This document shows, piece after piece, positions 7,494 through 15,422 of a stretch of 49,807 bases of DNA. The stretch comes from JANOMH01 sp031422295 (GTDB lineage: Bacteria; Pseudomonadota; Alphaproteobacteria; Rhodobacterales; Rhodobacteraceae): the NCBI GenBank assembly GCA_031422295.1, contig JANOQM010000008.1, positions 1-49,807 of the forward strand, written 5' to 3'. Numbering within the stretch: the first letter of the stretch is position 1; each line of letters begins with the position of its first letter. The notes below the pieces were generated by a model, which saw nothing but the letters and a program-made list of their open reading frames with translations, was not told where the DNA came from and did no database searches. Made by a program: the position numbers and the translations under genes.

Positions 7494-9149
7494 ATGCGCC
7501 GGATTTTATTGACCTCAGTATTTGCCCTGTTGACCGTCCCGGCATTGGCTGAAGATACCGCCCTGATCCTGGGGACCGACCGTTATGAGGTGCTGGGCCG
7601 GTTGCCCGGCGCTGCAGGTGTGACCGGGGCCGCCGGGGCGCTGACCGCATTGGGTTACACCGTGGTCAGCCTGCCCAATGGCCGCGCGGATACGATGGCC
7701 GAGGCGCTGGCCGGGTTTATGACCAGTGCGCCGGGAACCGGGCGGACGATCGTCGCGCTGTCGGGCCGCTTTGCTACCGATGGTGTCCGCACCTGGTATC
7801 TGACCGCCGAGGCCCCGGTGCCCGGCCTGCTGACCCTTGGCCCGCAGGCTGTGTCGGTGGACAGTCTGCTGGCGGTTCTGGCCCGTGCGCCGGGCCGCGC
7901 CATTTTGTTGCTGGGGGTGGATACAGGCGAGGATGCGGTATTTGACGATTGGCTGACCGAGGGGATCGGTGTGCTGGATATCCCTCAGGGTGTCACGGTG
8001 CTGCGCGGTGATCCGTCCGATCTGGCCGATTTCATGACCGATGAATTGCCGGTGGCCGGGGCCGATCTGGCGCAATTGGTGGCGGATAATGGATCGCTGA
8101 CGGTGCAGGGATTTTTGCCGCCCGGCGTGGTGTTCATGCCTGCCGCTGTCACCGAGGCGCCGGTGATCGATGTGCCCGTGGTGATTGAGACTGGCGCCGA
8201 GGATGCATTGTGGGAAGGCGCTGTGGCGCTGGATACGGTCGAGGCCTACCGCAATTATCTGCGCCGGTTCCCCACCGGCCGGTTTGCCGATGACGCCGAA
8301 ACCGCGATTGCCGCGATTATTGCCGAGCCGAACCGCCCTGACCGCCTGATCGAGGATGCGCTGGTCCTGACCCGCGACCAGCGCCGCAATATTCAGCGCA
8401 ACCTGAGCCTGCTGGATTTCAATCCGCGTGGCATTGATGGCATCTTTGGCCCCGGCACCCGCAGCGCCATTACCAACTGGCAGCAGGACAATGGTTTTGC
8501 CCAGTCGTCCTATCTGACCAATGAACAGATCAACCGGATCGAGGCGCAGGCCGCCCGCCGTGCCGCACAGCTAGAGGCCGATGCCGAACGCCAGAGGCAG
8601 GAACAGGCCCGCCTTGACCGTGCGTTCTGGGATGAAACCGGGGCCAGCGGTGACGAGGCCGGGTATCGCGCCTATCTGGCCCGGTTTCCGGATGGATTAT
8701 TCGCCGAAGATGCCGCTGATCAGCTGGCCCTGATCGAGGCCGACAAGCGCCGCGAGGCCGAGGCCGAGGATCGTGCCGCCTGGGACCAGACCCGCGCCAC
8801 GGATACCGAACCGTCCTACCGCGCCTATTTGCGGGCCTTTCCTGACGGTGTGTTCATGGAGGAGGCGCAGGCCCGGATTGCGGCCCTGACCCAGGAAAAC
8901 TCGGACGCGGGGGCGAATGATGCGGCGGCTGCCGCCGAGCAGGCCCTGAGCCTGAACGCCCTTGCCGCCCGCCTGGTTGAGGTCCGGCTGGACCAGCTGG
9001 GTCTGAACCCCGGCGAGGTTGATGGCCGGTTTGATGCCGCCACCCGCCGTGCCATTCGTCGCTATCAGCGCGAACGCGACCTGCCGGTGTCGGGTTATCT
9101 GGAGGAACAGACATTGGTCCGGCTGCTGGCCGATGCTTTGCCGCAATAG
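7494..9149 (+). CDS. Secreted pseudo-caspase / peptidoglycan-binding repeat protein
   Basis: The protein has a signal peptide (residues 1-20, ending PALAE) and a caspase-like fold region at about 21-200 that begins TALILGTDRY. Where active family members have HG and a DxCR-type cysteine, this one reads ALSGRFATDG and LLGVDTGED, so the catalytic pair appears lost. After it come three copies of a motif of about 40 residues ending in YRxYLxxFPxGxFxxxA, near 245, 385 and 430. They alternate with two PG_binding_1-like domains (NPRGIDGIFGPGTRSAI and NPGEVDGRFDAATRRAI). The likely role is a periplasmic scaffold or wall-associated protein. The start at ATG 7494 follows AAGGAAG; GTG at 7491 is possible. 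The next gene overlaps the stop codon by one base. Confidence 0.8.
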   Translation: MRRILLTSVFALLTVPALAEDTALILGTDRYEVLGRLPGAAGVTGAAGALTALGYTVVSLPNGRADTMAEALAGFMTSAPGTGRTIVALSGRFATDGVRTWYLTAEAPVPGLLTLGPQAVSVDSLLAVLARAPGRAILLLGVDTGEDAVFDDWLTEGIGVLDIPQGVTVLRGDPSDLADFMTDELPVAGADLAQLVADNGSLTVQGFLPPGVVFMPAAVTEAPVIDVPVVIETGAEDALWEGAVALDTVEAYRNYLRRFPTGRFADDAETAIAAIIAEPNRPDRLIEDALVLTRDQRRNIQRNLSLLDFNPRGIDGIFGPGTRSAITNWQQDNGFAQSSYLTNEQINRIEAQAARRAAQLEADAERQRQEQARLDRAFWDETGASGDEAGYRAYLARFPDGLFAEDAADQLALIEADKRREAEAEDRAAWDQTRATDTEPSYRAYLRAFPDGVFMEEAQARIAALTQENSDAGANDAAAAAEQALSLNALAARLVEVRLDQLGLNPGEVDGRFDAATRRAIRRYQRERDLPVSGYLEEQTLVRLLADALPQ

Positions 9150-9616
9150 TGCCGCAGCGCCCGCCTTGTGTGATTGCCCGGCTGTGTGACCGGCCCGGGC
9201 TGATCCCGGATCTGGTTGTGCTGTATCAGGCGGTCTGGCCTGCGTGGTATGGCCCGGATGGCCCGGGTGATGCGCTGAGTGATCTGACTGCGCGCAACCG
9301 CAATGCAGGATTTCCGATGGGGCTGGTGGCACTGCTGGGTGATCAGCCGGTTGGGGTGGCGGGGCTGGCGGCGCAATCCTTTGGGTCAATGGCGGGCGAA
9401 GGGCCTTGGCTGATTGGTCTGGCCGTGGACCCGGCATTCCGCCGACGCGGTTGTGGTGCTGCATTGGTTGTCCGGGCCGAGGCCGAAATGCGCGGGCAGG
9501 CCAGCTGGTTATATGGCACCACGGATGCGGCGGCCGGGCTGTTAACACGTCGCGGCTGGGTCGATCTGCGCCGCGCGGGCGAGGGGCCGGACCGGGTGTA
9601 CCGGCTGACATTGTGA
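9149..9616 (+). CDS. GNAT family N-acetyltransferase
   Basis: GNAT enzymes move an acetyl group from acetyl-CoA to an amine of a small molecule or protein. The acetyl-CoA-binding motif A is visible as LAVDPAFRRRGCGAALV near residues 92-108. The 155-residue length is normal. The start is GTG overlapping the TAG stop of the upstream gene by one base, implying translational coupling. A bidirectional terminator follows within 20 bases. The substrate is unknown. Confidence 0.85.
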   Translation: MPQRPPCVIARLCDRPGLIPDLVVLYQAVWPAWYGPDGPGDALSDLTARNRNAGFPMGLVALLGDQPVGVAGLAAQSFGSMAGEGPWLIGLAVDPAFRRRGCGAALVVRAEAEMRGQASWLYGTTDAAAGLLTRRGWVDLRRAGEGPDRVYRLTL

Positions 9617-9632
9617 GGGCGGGCAGGCAATA

Positions 9633-9661
9633 AAAAAGGCCCCGTGAAACGGGGCCTTTTT
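9633..9661. terminator. Bidirectional rho-independent terminator
   Basis: The perfect stem AAGGCCCCG - TGAAA - CGGGGCCTT is flanked by A-run and T-run, so it can end transcription from both converging genes. Confidence 0.9.
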
Positions 9662-9680
9662 CCAAATCAGATTCTAAGTC

Positions 9681-10934
9681 TTATTGCGCCGGCACGTAGC
9701 GTTCGAACAGAATACGCACCAGACTGGTCGTGGCTTCGTCCAGTTGCCGGACGCCGATCAGATAGGTGCCGGTGGTCACCCGGGCGGTCATCAGCGAATC
9801 CAATGTGTCGCCATTGTCGTCGTTATAGGACACCTGCCGGCCGAAATCGTCGAACAGGACCAAGGTCGGGTCGCCCTGACCATTTGCCACAGCCTCGACC
9901 AAAATCACCCCTGCGGCCTGAATATCGACCGAATACCAGGTCGTCATGCCGCTGACCTGTGCATCCTGACGCAGGCGGGTGCCCAGAATGCCCAAAGCTG
10001 TCACCGGATAGCTGCCGTCCAGCGGCGGCGAAGCCTCGCCCCGGTCATACATGCCGATCATTGCAGCAGCGGCATCATAGGTGGTCAGGGTCAGCGTGAT
10101 CGGCAGGGTGCTGTCGGTCAGCGCCCCAAGGGTCACGCAATATTCGCCCGGTTCCAGCGGATATGACATGTCGATGCGGGAATTCAGCCCGTCGAAATCG
10201 TCATTCTCGGCCACATAAGTGCCAAGGCTGTCATAGATGGCGATGGTCGGATCGGCATCCAGATTCTCGGCGGTCAGGCTGACTGCGGTGGCGGCAGACA
10301 GCGTAAAACCAATGAACGGGGCCTGATCTGCGCTGGCAGTGACGGATACCCCGCCAGCGGCAAGTCCGGTATCAATCGGACCGTCGCCAAAACGGGTGGT
10401 GATCGCCGCCATATCGCAGGTACCAGCGTAAAAATCGTCGCCGCCATCTTCGATAGGCATGTCATCAATGCCATCGGTCAGCGCCTCGTGCGACAGCAGG
10501 CCGACGCGGACAAAACCGGTCATCGGTGCGCCATCATAGCTTTTCATCGAGACGCAATAATTGCCCGGTTGCAGCATCATTTCGCCGCGTGCCGCCCCGT
10601 TGCCGCCGGAATCGTCGTCGGACAGAATGATATTGCCAGTCGCATCGCGGACGTCGAGAATTGGGTCGCCGGTGCCGCGGCCTTCGGCCTCGATCCGCAC
10701 ATCAGTTGCGGTGGAAACGGTAAAAAGGGCCACATATTCATTGCTTTGCAGGACCAGCGCCATCTGCTCCATCGCGGCGGTCGCAGTAGACACATCCGAC
10801 GTGGCCTCGGCCCCGCCGATCCATTGGCCATTGGCCCCGATACCGCCGCACAGCCCATCCTGGGCCATGGCGGGCATGGCAAAGCCCAAGGCAGCGGTGG
10901 CCAGAAGTGCTAATTTCGTCTTGTAAGTCATCAT
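9681..10934 (-). CDS. Secreted protein with three PPC-like beta domains
   Basis: A signal peptide (about residues 1-24, ending AMAQ) precedes three copies of a domain of about 120 residues. Each has the hallmark DPxLxxxDxxGxxxxxxDD: DPILDVRDATGNIILSDDD, DPTIAIYDSLGTYVAENDD and DPTLVLFDDFGRQVSYNDD. Each also has an LxPGxYCVxxxx-type strand (PGNYCVS, PGEYCVT, TGTYLIG). This matches the bacterial pre-peptidase C-terminal/DVUA0089-type beta-sandwich. No enzyme domain is attached, so it is probably a periplasmic or extracellular binding protein; the acidic loops suggest calcium binding. The start is one of two adjacent ATG codons behind GAGGG. Function is not known. Confidence 0.8.
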   Translation of the reverse strand: MMTYKTKLALLATAALGFAMPAMAQDGLCGGIGANGQWIGGAEATSDVSTATAAMEQMALVLQSNEYVALFTVSTATDVRIEAEGRGTGDPILDVRDATGNIILSDDDSGGNGAARGEMMLQPGNYCVSMKSYDGAPMTGFVRVGLLSHEALTDGIDDMPIEDGGDDFYAGTCDMAAITTRFGDGPIDTGLAAGGVSVTASADQAPFIGFTLSAATAVSLTAENLDADPTIAIYDSLGTYVAENDDFDGLNSRIDMSYPLEPGEYCVTLGALTDSTLPITLTLTTYDAAAAMIGMYDRGEASPPLDGSYPVTALGILGTRLRQDAQVSGMTTWYSVDIQAAGVILVEAVANGQGDPTLVLFDDFGRQVSYNDDNGDTLDSLMTARVTTGTYLIGVRQLDEATTSLVRILFERYVPAQ

Positions 10935-11046
10935 AGGAAAACCCTCTATGCTACTAAATCCCCGTGGCGGCAGATTAGTCGGATTGGGGGCAGGAAAGCT
11001 AGGGGCATCTCGGGCAGGTATGGAAATCCGCCGCTGGCCCGCCCTG

Positions 11047-11084
11047 AAAAAACCAAAAGGGCCGCCCGGAGGGGCAGCCCTTTG
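11047..11084 (-). terminator. Rho-independent terminator of rpmJ
   Basis: Read on the minus strand, AAAGGGCTGCCC and GGGCGGCCCTTT form a stem with one mismatch, followed by TTGGTTTTTTC. It lies 24 bases after the rpmJ stop. Confidence 0.8.
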
Positions 11085-11107
11085 GAATTCTGACTGAAAA
11101 CCTGATC

Positions 11108-11233
11108 TTAGCCCTGACGGGCCTTGAACCGGGGCTGCGTCTTGTTGATCACATAGACGCGGCCCTTACGGCGCACGACCCGGCAATCGCGGTGACGCGT
11201 TTTCAGCGAACGAAGGGAGTTTGCGACTTTCAT
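11108..11233 (-). CDS. rpmJ: 50S ribosomal protein L36
   Basis: The 41-residue basic product begins MKVANSLRSLKTRH and ends PRFKARQG, the long alphaproteobacterial form of L36. AAGGAG lies ten bases before the ATG. It carries a terminator of its own and no ribosomal-protein neighbours, as is usual for rpmJ outside the spc operon in this group. It is too short for most gene-length cut-offs but is clear by sequence. Confidence 0.96.
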   Translation of the reverse strand: MKVANSLRSLKTRHRDCRVVRRKGRVYVINKTQPRFKARQG

Positions 11234-11311
11234 CAGCCGTCTCCTTGGTGTCGCGGCGCGCGAAATGCGCCTAGGGTTTCGTTCCCGGTGCCCTTATGGA
11301 CACAAGGCAAA

Positions 11312-11386
11312 TGGTGGGCGGTACAGGGATCGAACCTGTGGCCACTACCATGTCAAGGTAGTGCTCTACCGCTGAGCTAACCGCCC
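11312..11386 (-). tRNA. tRNA-Val (anticodon GAC)
   Basis: The minus strand folds as a standard cloverleaf. The acceptor stem is GGGCGGT pairing with ACCGCCC, the D-arm is GCTCAGCGGTAGAGC, and the anticodon stem is ACTACC/GGTAGT around the loop TTGACAT. The T-arm is CAGGTTCGATCCCTG. The anticodon GAC reads valine codons GTC and GTT. CCA is encoded at 11312-11314. Confidence 0.96.
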
Positions 11387-11471
11387 GGTAATCGCCGCTT
11401 TTGACTTTGGTCCGCGCGAACGCAGACCCCAGGCAGACTGCGTCGGGTAGGCGGTCTATAAAAGGAGTCGT

Positions 11472-11519
11472 ATGGGGGATCAAGGGCTTTTGGAAAACAC
11501 ATTTGTCAGGCTATGTTAA
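11472..11519 (+). CDS. Possible 15-codon leader ORF before N-formylglutamate amidohydrolase
   Basis: AAAGGAG at 11461-11467 is followed by ATG at 11472 and a short frame, MGDQGLLENTFVRLC, that ends 52 bases before the first in-frame ATG of the downstream gene. It has a better ribosome-binding site than that ATG. It may be a leader peptide or chance; no attenuator structure was identified. Confidence 0.25.
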   Translation: MGDQGLLENTFVRLC

Positions 11520-11571
11520 GGCTGAACAGGGGAGGCATATCATCAAGACCGCATTTCATCTGTCCCGGCCC

Positions 11572-12402
11572 ATGCAGCGCACCACCGGCGTGGTATTCGC
11601 ATCCCCGCATTCGGGCCGCGATTATCCCGGCGCGTTCCTGCAAAAGGCCGCTTTGGACGAACATGAAATCCGGTCATCTGAGGATGCGTTCATTGACCTG
11701 CTGTTCGCATCGGCCCCGTTGCATGGTGCGCCGTTTCTGGCCGCCGGGGCGGCGCGGGCGTTTGTTGACCTGAACCGCGCCCCCGAGGAGCTGGACCCTG
11801 CCCTGATCGAGGGGGTGCGCCGCACGGCCCATAATCCCCGCATCGCCAGTGGGCTGGGCGTGATCCCGCGTGTGGTGGCCAATGGCCGCCCGATCTATCG
11901 TGGCAAGATCGGGCTGGACGAGGCGCAGGGCCGGATTGCCGATTACTGGCGCCCTTATCATGACCAGTTGCAGGCGCTGCTGGACGAAAGCCATGCGCAG
12001 TTTGGGCAGGCGATCCTGATCGATTGCCATTCCATGCCGCATGAAGCGCTGGAAAATCTGGGCCCACGGGGGGCGGCGCGGCCTGATGTGGTCTTGGGCG
12101 ACCGGTTTGGCGCGGCGGCGGCGGCATCGGTGGTGGATCAGATCGAAGCGGCGTTTGTGCGGGCGGGGTTGCGCGTGGTGCGCAACATGCCCTTTGCCGG
12201 GGCCTATATTACCCAGCATTACGGACGGCCGACGCGCCGCCAACATGCCGTGCAGATCGAGATTGACCGGGGGCTGTATATGAACGAACGGACAATCAAG
12301 CCGTCGGTGGGGTATGACGGGTTCCGGGCGCTGCTGGACGGGGTGATTGGGGAGTTGGCGGGGATTGGCAGGGTCGAGGGGCTGCGGGTGGCGGCGGAGT
12401 GA
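11572..12402 (+). CDS. N-formylglutamate amidohydrolase family protein
   Basis: The family hydrolyses N-formyl-L-glutamate to formate and glutamate (last step of one histidine-degradation route) or related N-acyl amino acids, using a metal. The N-terminal ASPHSGRDYP motif, the central DCHSMPH and the QIEIDRGLYMNE stretch are all present. The frame is open upstream to 11401. The first plausible ATG is 11572, but it lacks a clear ribosome-binding site and cuts off the FHLSRP residues that relatives keep. GGGGAGG at 11529-11535 sits six bases before an in-frame ATC at 11542, so a non-standard start there is possible. No other hut genes are next to it, so the physiological substrate is open. Confidence 0.88.
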   Translation: MQRTTGVVFASPHSGRDYPGAFLQKAALDEHEIRSSEDAFIDLLFASAPLHGAPFLAAGAARAFVDLNRAPEELDPALIEGVRRTAHNPRIASGLGVIPRVVANGRPIYRGKIGLDEAQGRIADYWRPYHDQLQALLDESHAQFGQAILIDCHSMPHEALENLGPRGAARPDVVLGDRFGAAAAASVVDQIEAAFVRAGLRVVRNMPFAGAYITQHYGRPTRRQHAVQIEIDRGLYMNERTIKPSVGYDGFRALLDGVIGELAGIGRVEGLRVAAE

Positions 12403-12505
12403 GGGGGGCTGGTGTTGGCATTGTATTTGCAAGACAAAAGCTATGCCTGCCATAGTGATGACAAAATTAGCGCTCAGCCCACGATATCACTAAAAGGGGT
12501 CGCTT

Positions 12506-13282
12506 ATGAGCAACGAAATTTGGTCAAACTCAGCTGCAAGCAGATTGACTGCGGTGAGAAAAATATCAACGAACGATTTGATCAAGATTCAGGAATCGTT
12601 CTGTCGCGGCTGTCCAGTTGAGCCTTGGCCATATGGAAATGCTACTTCCATAAATCCTTTGCTTGTTACACTTGGCGCGTCTCCCGGAAATTCTCCTTCA
12701 TCGGTCGATGCCAACCTAGTGGTTGCCGGGTCGCAACAACTACCAACTGCCGGTTCTCCGCATCCAGGAACACAATATCAAGACACAGCAGGCTATTGGA
12801 GTAAACTCCGCAATCTTGCAGTTGACCTTCTGATGCCCGACGGCGGAACCGAAGCCGATGCGCTGGCCCTTTTTGGGAATGTCAACCTAGATACTGGCCG
12901 AAGCGGCGAAGCGAACAAAGTAGCCATTGACGTTGTTTTCGCGGCTTGGGTTCTTAGAAACGTTTGCGACGGTCTTAAGCCACGTTTTTTGATACTACTC
13001 GGTCTAGCTGGAATCCTAAAGGATAATCTGGAAATTGGTAGCCTTTTTGAAAGAACTTTCTCAGGTTTCCGGGTTGGAAAACCGAAGAGAGAATATCAAT
13101 TTAAGGCCTATACAGAAAAGAAACTAGTGTTCCGAGAGTGGGACGTGTTGGGCAGCGCCGGAAATCAAATTACCATTGTGTTGTGGCCCCAACACCCTAG
13201 CCGGGCTCCCTTTACGAACGTAGACATTTGGCGGGCGTCTTCCAAGCAATTCAGTCAGAGATACCGCCATGTCATGATTTGA
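12506..13282 (+). CDS. Hypothetical protein, possible uracil-DNA-glycosylase-fold member
   Basis: The 258-residue product is not one I recognise by name. Two short motifs sit where the uracil-DNA glycosylase superfamily keeps its catalytic loops: LGASPGNSPS at residues 56-65 (compare the GEAPG-type motif 1) and WPQHPSRAPF at 227-236 (compare the HPSxR motif 2). A hydrophobic strand and helix FLILLGLAG lies between them. C33 and C36 form a lone CxxC. AAAAGGGG precedes the ATG. Base composition is visibly lower in GC than the flanks, suggesting acquisition by transfer. Other possibilities are a toxin or defence effector. The fold call is an inference from the motifs and their spacing only. Confidence 0.6.
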   Translation: MSNEIWSNSAASRLTAVRKISTNDLIKIQESFCRGCPVEPWPYGNATSINPLLVTLGASPGNSPSSVDANLVVAGSQQLPTAGSPHPGTQYQDTAGYWSKLRNLAVDLLMPDGGTEADALALFGNVNLDTGRSGEANKVAIDVVFAAWVLRNVCDGLKPRFLILLGLAGILKDNLEIGSLFERTFSGFRVGKPKREYQFKAYTEKKLVFREWDVLGSAGNQITIVLWPQHPSRAPFTNVDIWRASSKQFSQRYRHVMI

Positions 13283-13311
13283 CCACCAGCAGGGTGGGCG
13301 TCACCCCCCCC

Positions 13312-14565
13312 TTACCTTAACGCCCGCCCCTTCATGATCGCGTCCTCTCCGAACCGCGCCTTGATCGCATCCGCCGCCCGTTCGGCCTGTGCCCGTTTTC
13401 CGGCACCGGGATCTAGCAGGTCCCCCTCAAGGTCGGCGCTGGTGTCAGCGGTCAACTCGCTGATCCCGACGCCCAACAGCCGGTACGGCCTTTGATCGCT
13501 CACGGCGTCGAACAGACCCCGTGCCACCCGGTAGATCGTGTCGGCCATCTGCGTCGGGTGCCGTAAACTCATCCGTTTGGAAATCAGCGTATGATTGGCC
13601 CGTTTGAGTTTCAGCGTCACCACCCGTCCTGCCAGATCGCGCGCCTTGGCCCGGCCTGAGACCTTTTCCGCCAGCCGCCAGATGTGTCCGTCCAGAATAT
13701 CGGCGTCCGCCGTGTCGTCATGAAACGTCGTCTCGTTCGACAGGGTCTTGACCGGGGTGTGGGACGATACGGTGCGGCCGTCCTGTCCCCGTGCCAGTTG
13801 CCACAGCCGGTCGCCCATGCCGCCGAACCGGGCATTCAGATCGCGCCGGTCCCAGCGCAGCAGGTCGTTGAAGGTGCGGATGCCCGCCGCGTCCAGACTG
13901 TCCTGCGCCGCAGGGCCGATGCCCCAGATCAGGCGGACGGGTTTGGGGCGCAGGAACGCCTCGGTTTCCACCACCCCGATCACCGAAAAACCGCGCGGTT
14001 TATCGAGGTCGGAGGCGACTTTGGCCAGGAATTTGTTATGCGACAGGCCGATGGAGCCGGTCAGGCCCAGTTCGTCCTGCATCCGTTTGGTCAGGCGGGC
14101 GAGCATGACGGCGGGGGGTGCGCCGTGCAGGCGCTGGGTGCCGGACAGGTCCATGAATGCCTCGTCCAGCGACAGCGGTTCCACCACGGGCGTCAGTTCA
14201 TCCATCATCGCCCGGATCGCCTTGGACGCTTTGACATAGGCGTCGAACCGGGGGCGGACGACTACGGCCTCGGGGCAGAGTTTCAGCGCCTGAAACATTG
14301 GCATGGCGGATTTCACCCCCTTGATCCGCGCCAGATAGCACGCGGTCGAGACAACGCCACGATGCCCGCCGCCGACGATGACGGGTTTGTCGGCCAGTTC
14401 CGGGTTGTCGCGCTTTTCGACGCTGGCAAAGAACGCGTCGCAATCCATATGGGCGATGGTGAGTGAGAACAGTTCAGCATGCGCACTGACGCGCGGGCTG
14501 CGGCAGGTGGGGCAGCGGGCACCACTGTCGAACGTGGCAAGGCAATCGCGGCACAGGGCGGGCAT
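13312..14565 (-). CDS. dinB: DNA polymerase IV (Y-family) with N-terminal zinc ribbon
   Basis: This error-prone polymerase copies past damaged bases. The palm motifs AHMDCDAFFASVE (D41, D43) and PLSLDEAFMDLSG supply the metal-binding carboxylates. A helix-hairpin-helix and little-finger domain follow, with the GIG motif in RLIWGIGPAAQ. The N-terminus adds a four-cysteine ribbon, C5-x2-C8 and C18-x2-C21, not found in the E. coli enzyme. The protein is 417 residues long. No clear GAAC-N7-GTTC SOS box was seen upstream. It is convergent with the UDG-like gene with a gap of under 30 bases. Confidence 0.93.
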   Translation of the reverse strand: MPALCRDCLATFDSGARCPTCRSPRVSAHAELFSLTIAHMDCDAFFASVEKRDNPELADKPVIVGGGHRGVVSTACYLARIKGVKSAMPMFQALKLCPEAVVVRPRFDAYVKASKAIRAMMDELTPVVEPLSLDEAFMDLSGTQRLHGAPPAVMLARLTKRMQDELGLTGSIGLSHNKFLAKVASDLDKPRGFSVIGVVETEAFLRPKPVRLIWGIGPAAQDSLDAAGIRTFNDLLRWDRRDLNARFGGMGDRLWQLARGQDGRTVSSHTPVKTLSNETTFHDDTADADILDGHIWRLAEKVSGRAKARDLAGRVVTLKLKRANHTLISKRMSLRHPTQMADTIYRVARGLFDAVSDQRPYRLLGVGISELTADTSADLEGDLLDPGAGKRAQAERAADAIKARFGEDAIMKGRALR

Positions 14566-15422
14566 GTGTGCAATATGCGCGATAGACCGATGTCTGTCTA
14601 TTGCGTGACTGGTTTCGCCTTTGGTGCGGCATGGGTGGCGAATCAGCGGGCATCGATACTGACCCGAAAGCGGAACAATTGGGCAGAGTGCCGGCCTTTG
14701 TTGCGCGAGTGCCGCTCGCCCTAAAGATGTTTTTTGGGTTCTGTATCAATCTCAAAACGACCCTGACAGGGTCAAAATCATGCCTTAACTTTGACAAAAT
14801 TGAGGTTAACTGCCGATTTGACCCAGCGCCCGCTATGGCCGGTTTGCAGTGTTCCCGGTCTGTTGTGCGGCCAATATCAGCGCCGTGATGCCGGGATCAT
14901 TGTTGTTGGATTGGCATCAATACCGTGGGATGAGGGCGGATTGTCTTGGGTTTTCTGTCAAATTTGCCGAGTCACCGCATGGTGCGCAACCTTTGAGTGT
15001 GCTTTGGCCGGTCAAACATTCCCCCTTTTTCCGTCACAATTTGGACGATATTTGCAGTCGCAGCGGCTGCGTGCCGACCAGCGGATTGTCTGCGACAGGA
15101 CAGGAGCGGTCGCAGGAGGCCAGGTTGAGTCGCCGAAAAGTTGACGTTGACGCGAAATGTTGCCGGGTAGATAAGTCTAATTATTGGAAAGTTAAATATT
15201 TCGACGTGTCGCGTGTGGTGAGTGAGTGGTGCTGGGGGTTTTGACGGAACGGAACGAATTGAGAATTTGTGCTGCGAGCTGGTTCGTTTGGACCAGTCAG
15301 GGGTTCAGCCCGCGCCCGGTGAAACCGGGGCGGCGAACCAGCCGGAGTTACGTGAGAGCTGATCAAATGTGTGGGCGCTGTCTGGCGTCGTGGGTTCGAT
15401 TTTTTGTCTTGGATGGATTAGT
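14566..15422. other. Non-coding region upstream of the exopolysaccharide locus
   Basis: About 850 bases separate dinB from the exoY-like gene on the opposite strand. No reading frame is convincing. The right-hand part carries a nested RNA-like hairpin at 15278-15342 (listed separately). The promoter of the exopolysaccharide locus must lie here, but no single -35/-10 pair stands out. Confidence 0.5.
15278..15342 (+). promoter_or_regulatory. Nested hairpin in the probable 5' leader of the exoY-like gene
   Basis: GCTGGTTCG at 15278-15286 pairs perfectly with CGAACCAGC at 15334-15342. Inside it, CCCGGT - GAA - ACCGGG (15315-15329) forms a second stem. The structure ends 80 bases before the start codon. 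It does not match riboswitch cores I know, so a regulatory role is only a suggestion. Confidence 0.4.

Noticed and set aside
14601..15244. Several overlapping short frames upstream of the exoY-like gene
   Set aside because: They lack ribosome-binding sites and recognisable motifs, so the stretch is treated as non-coding.
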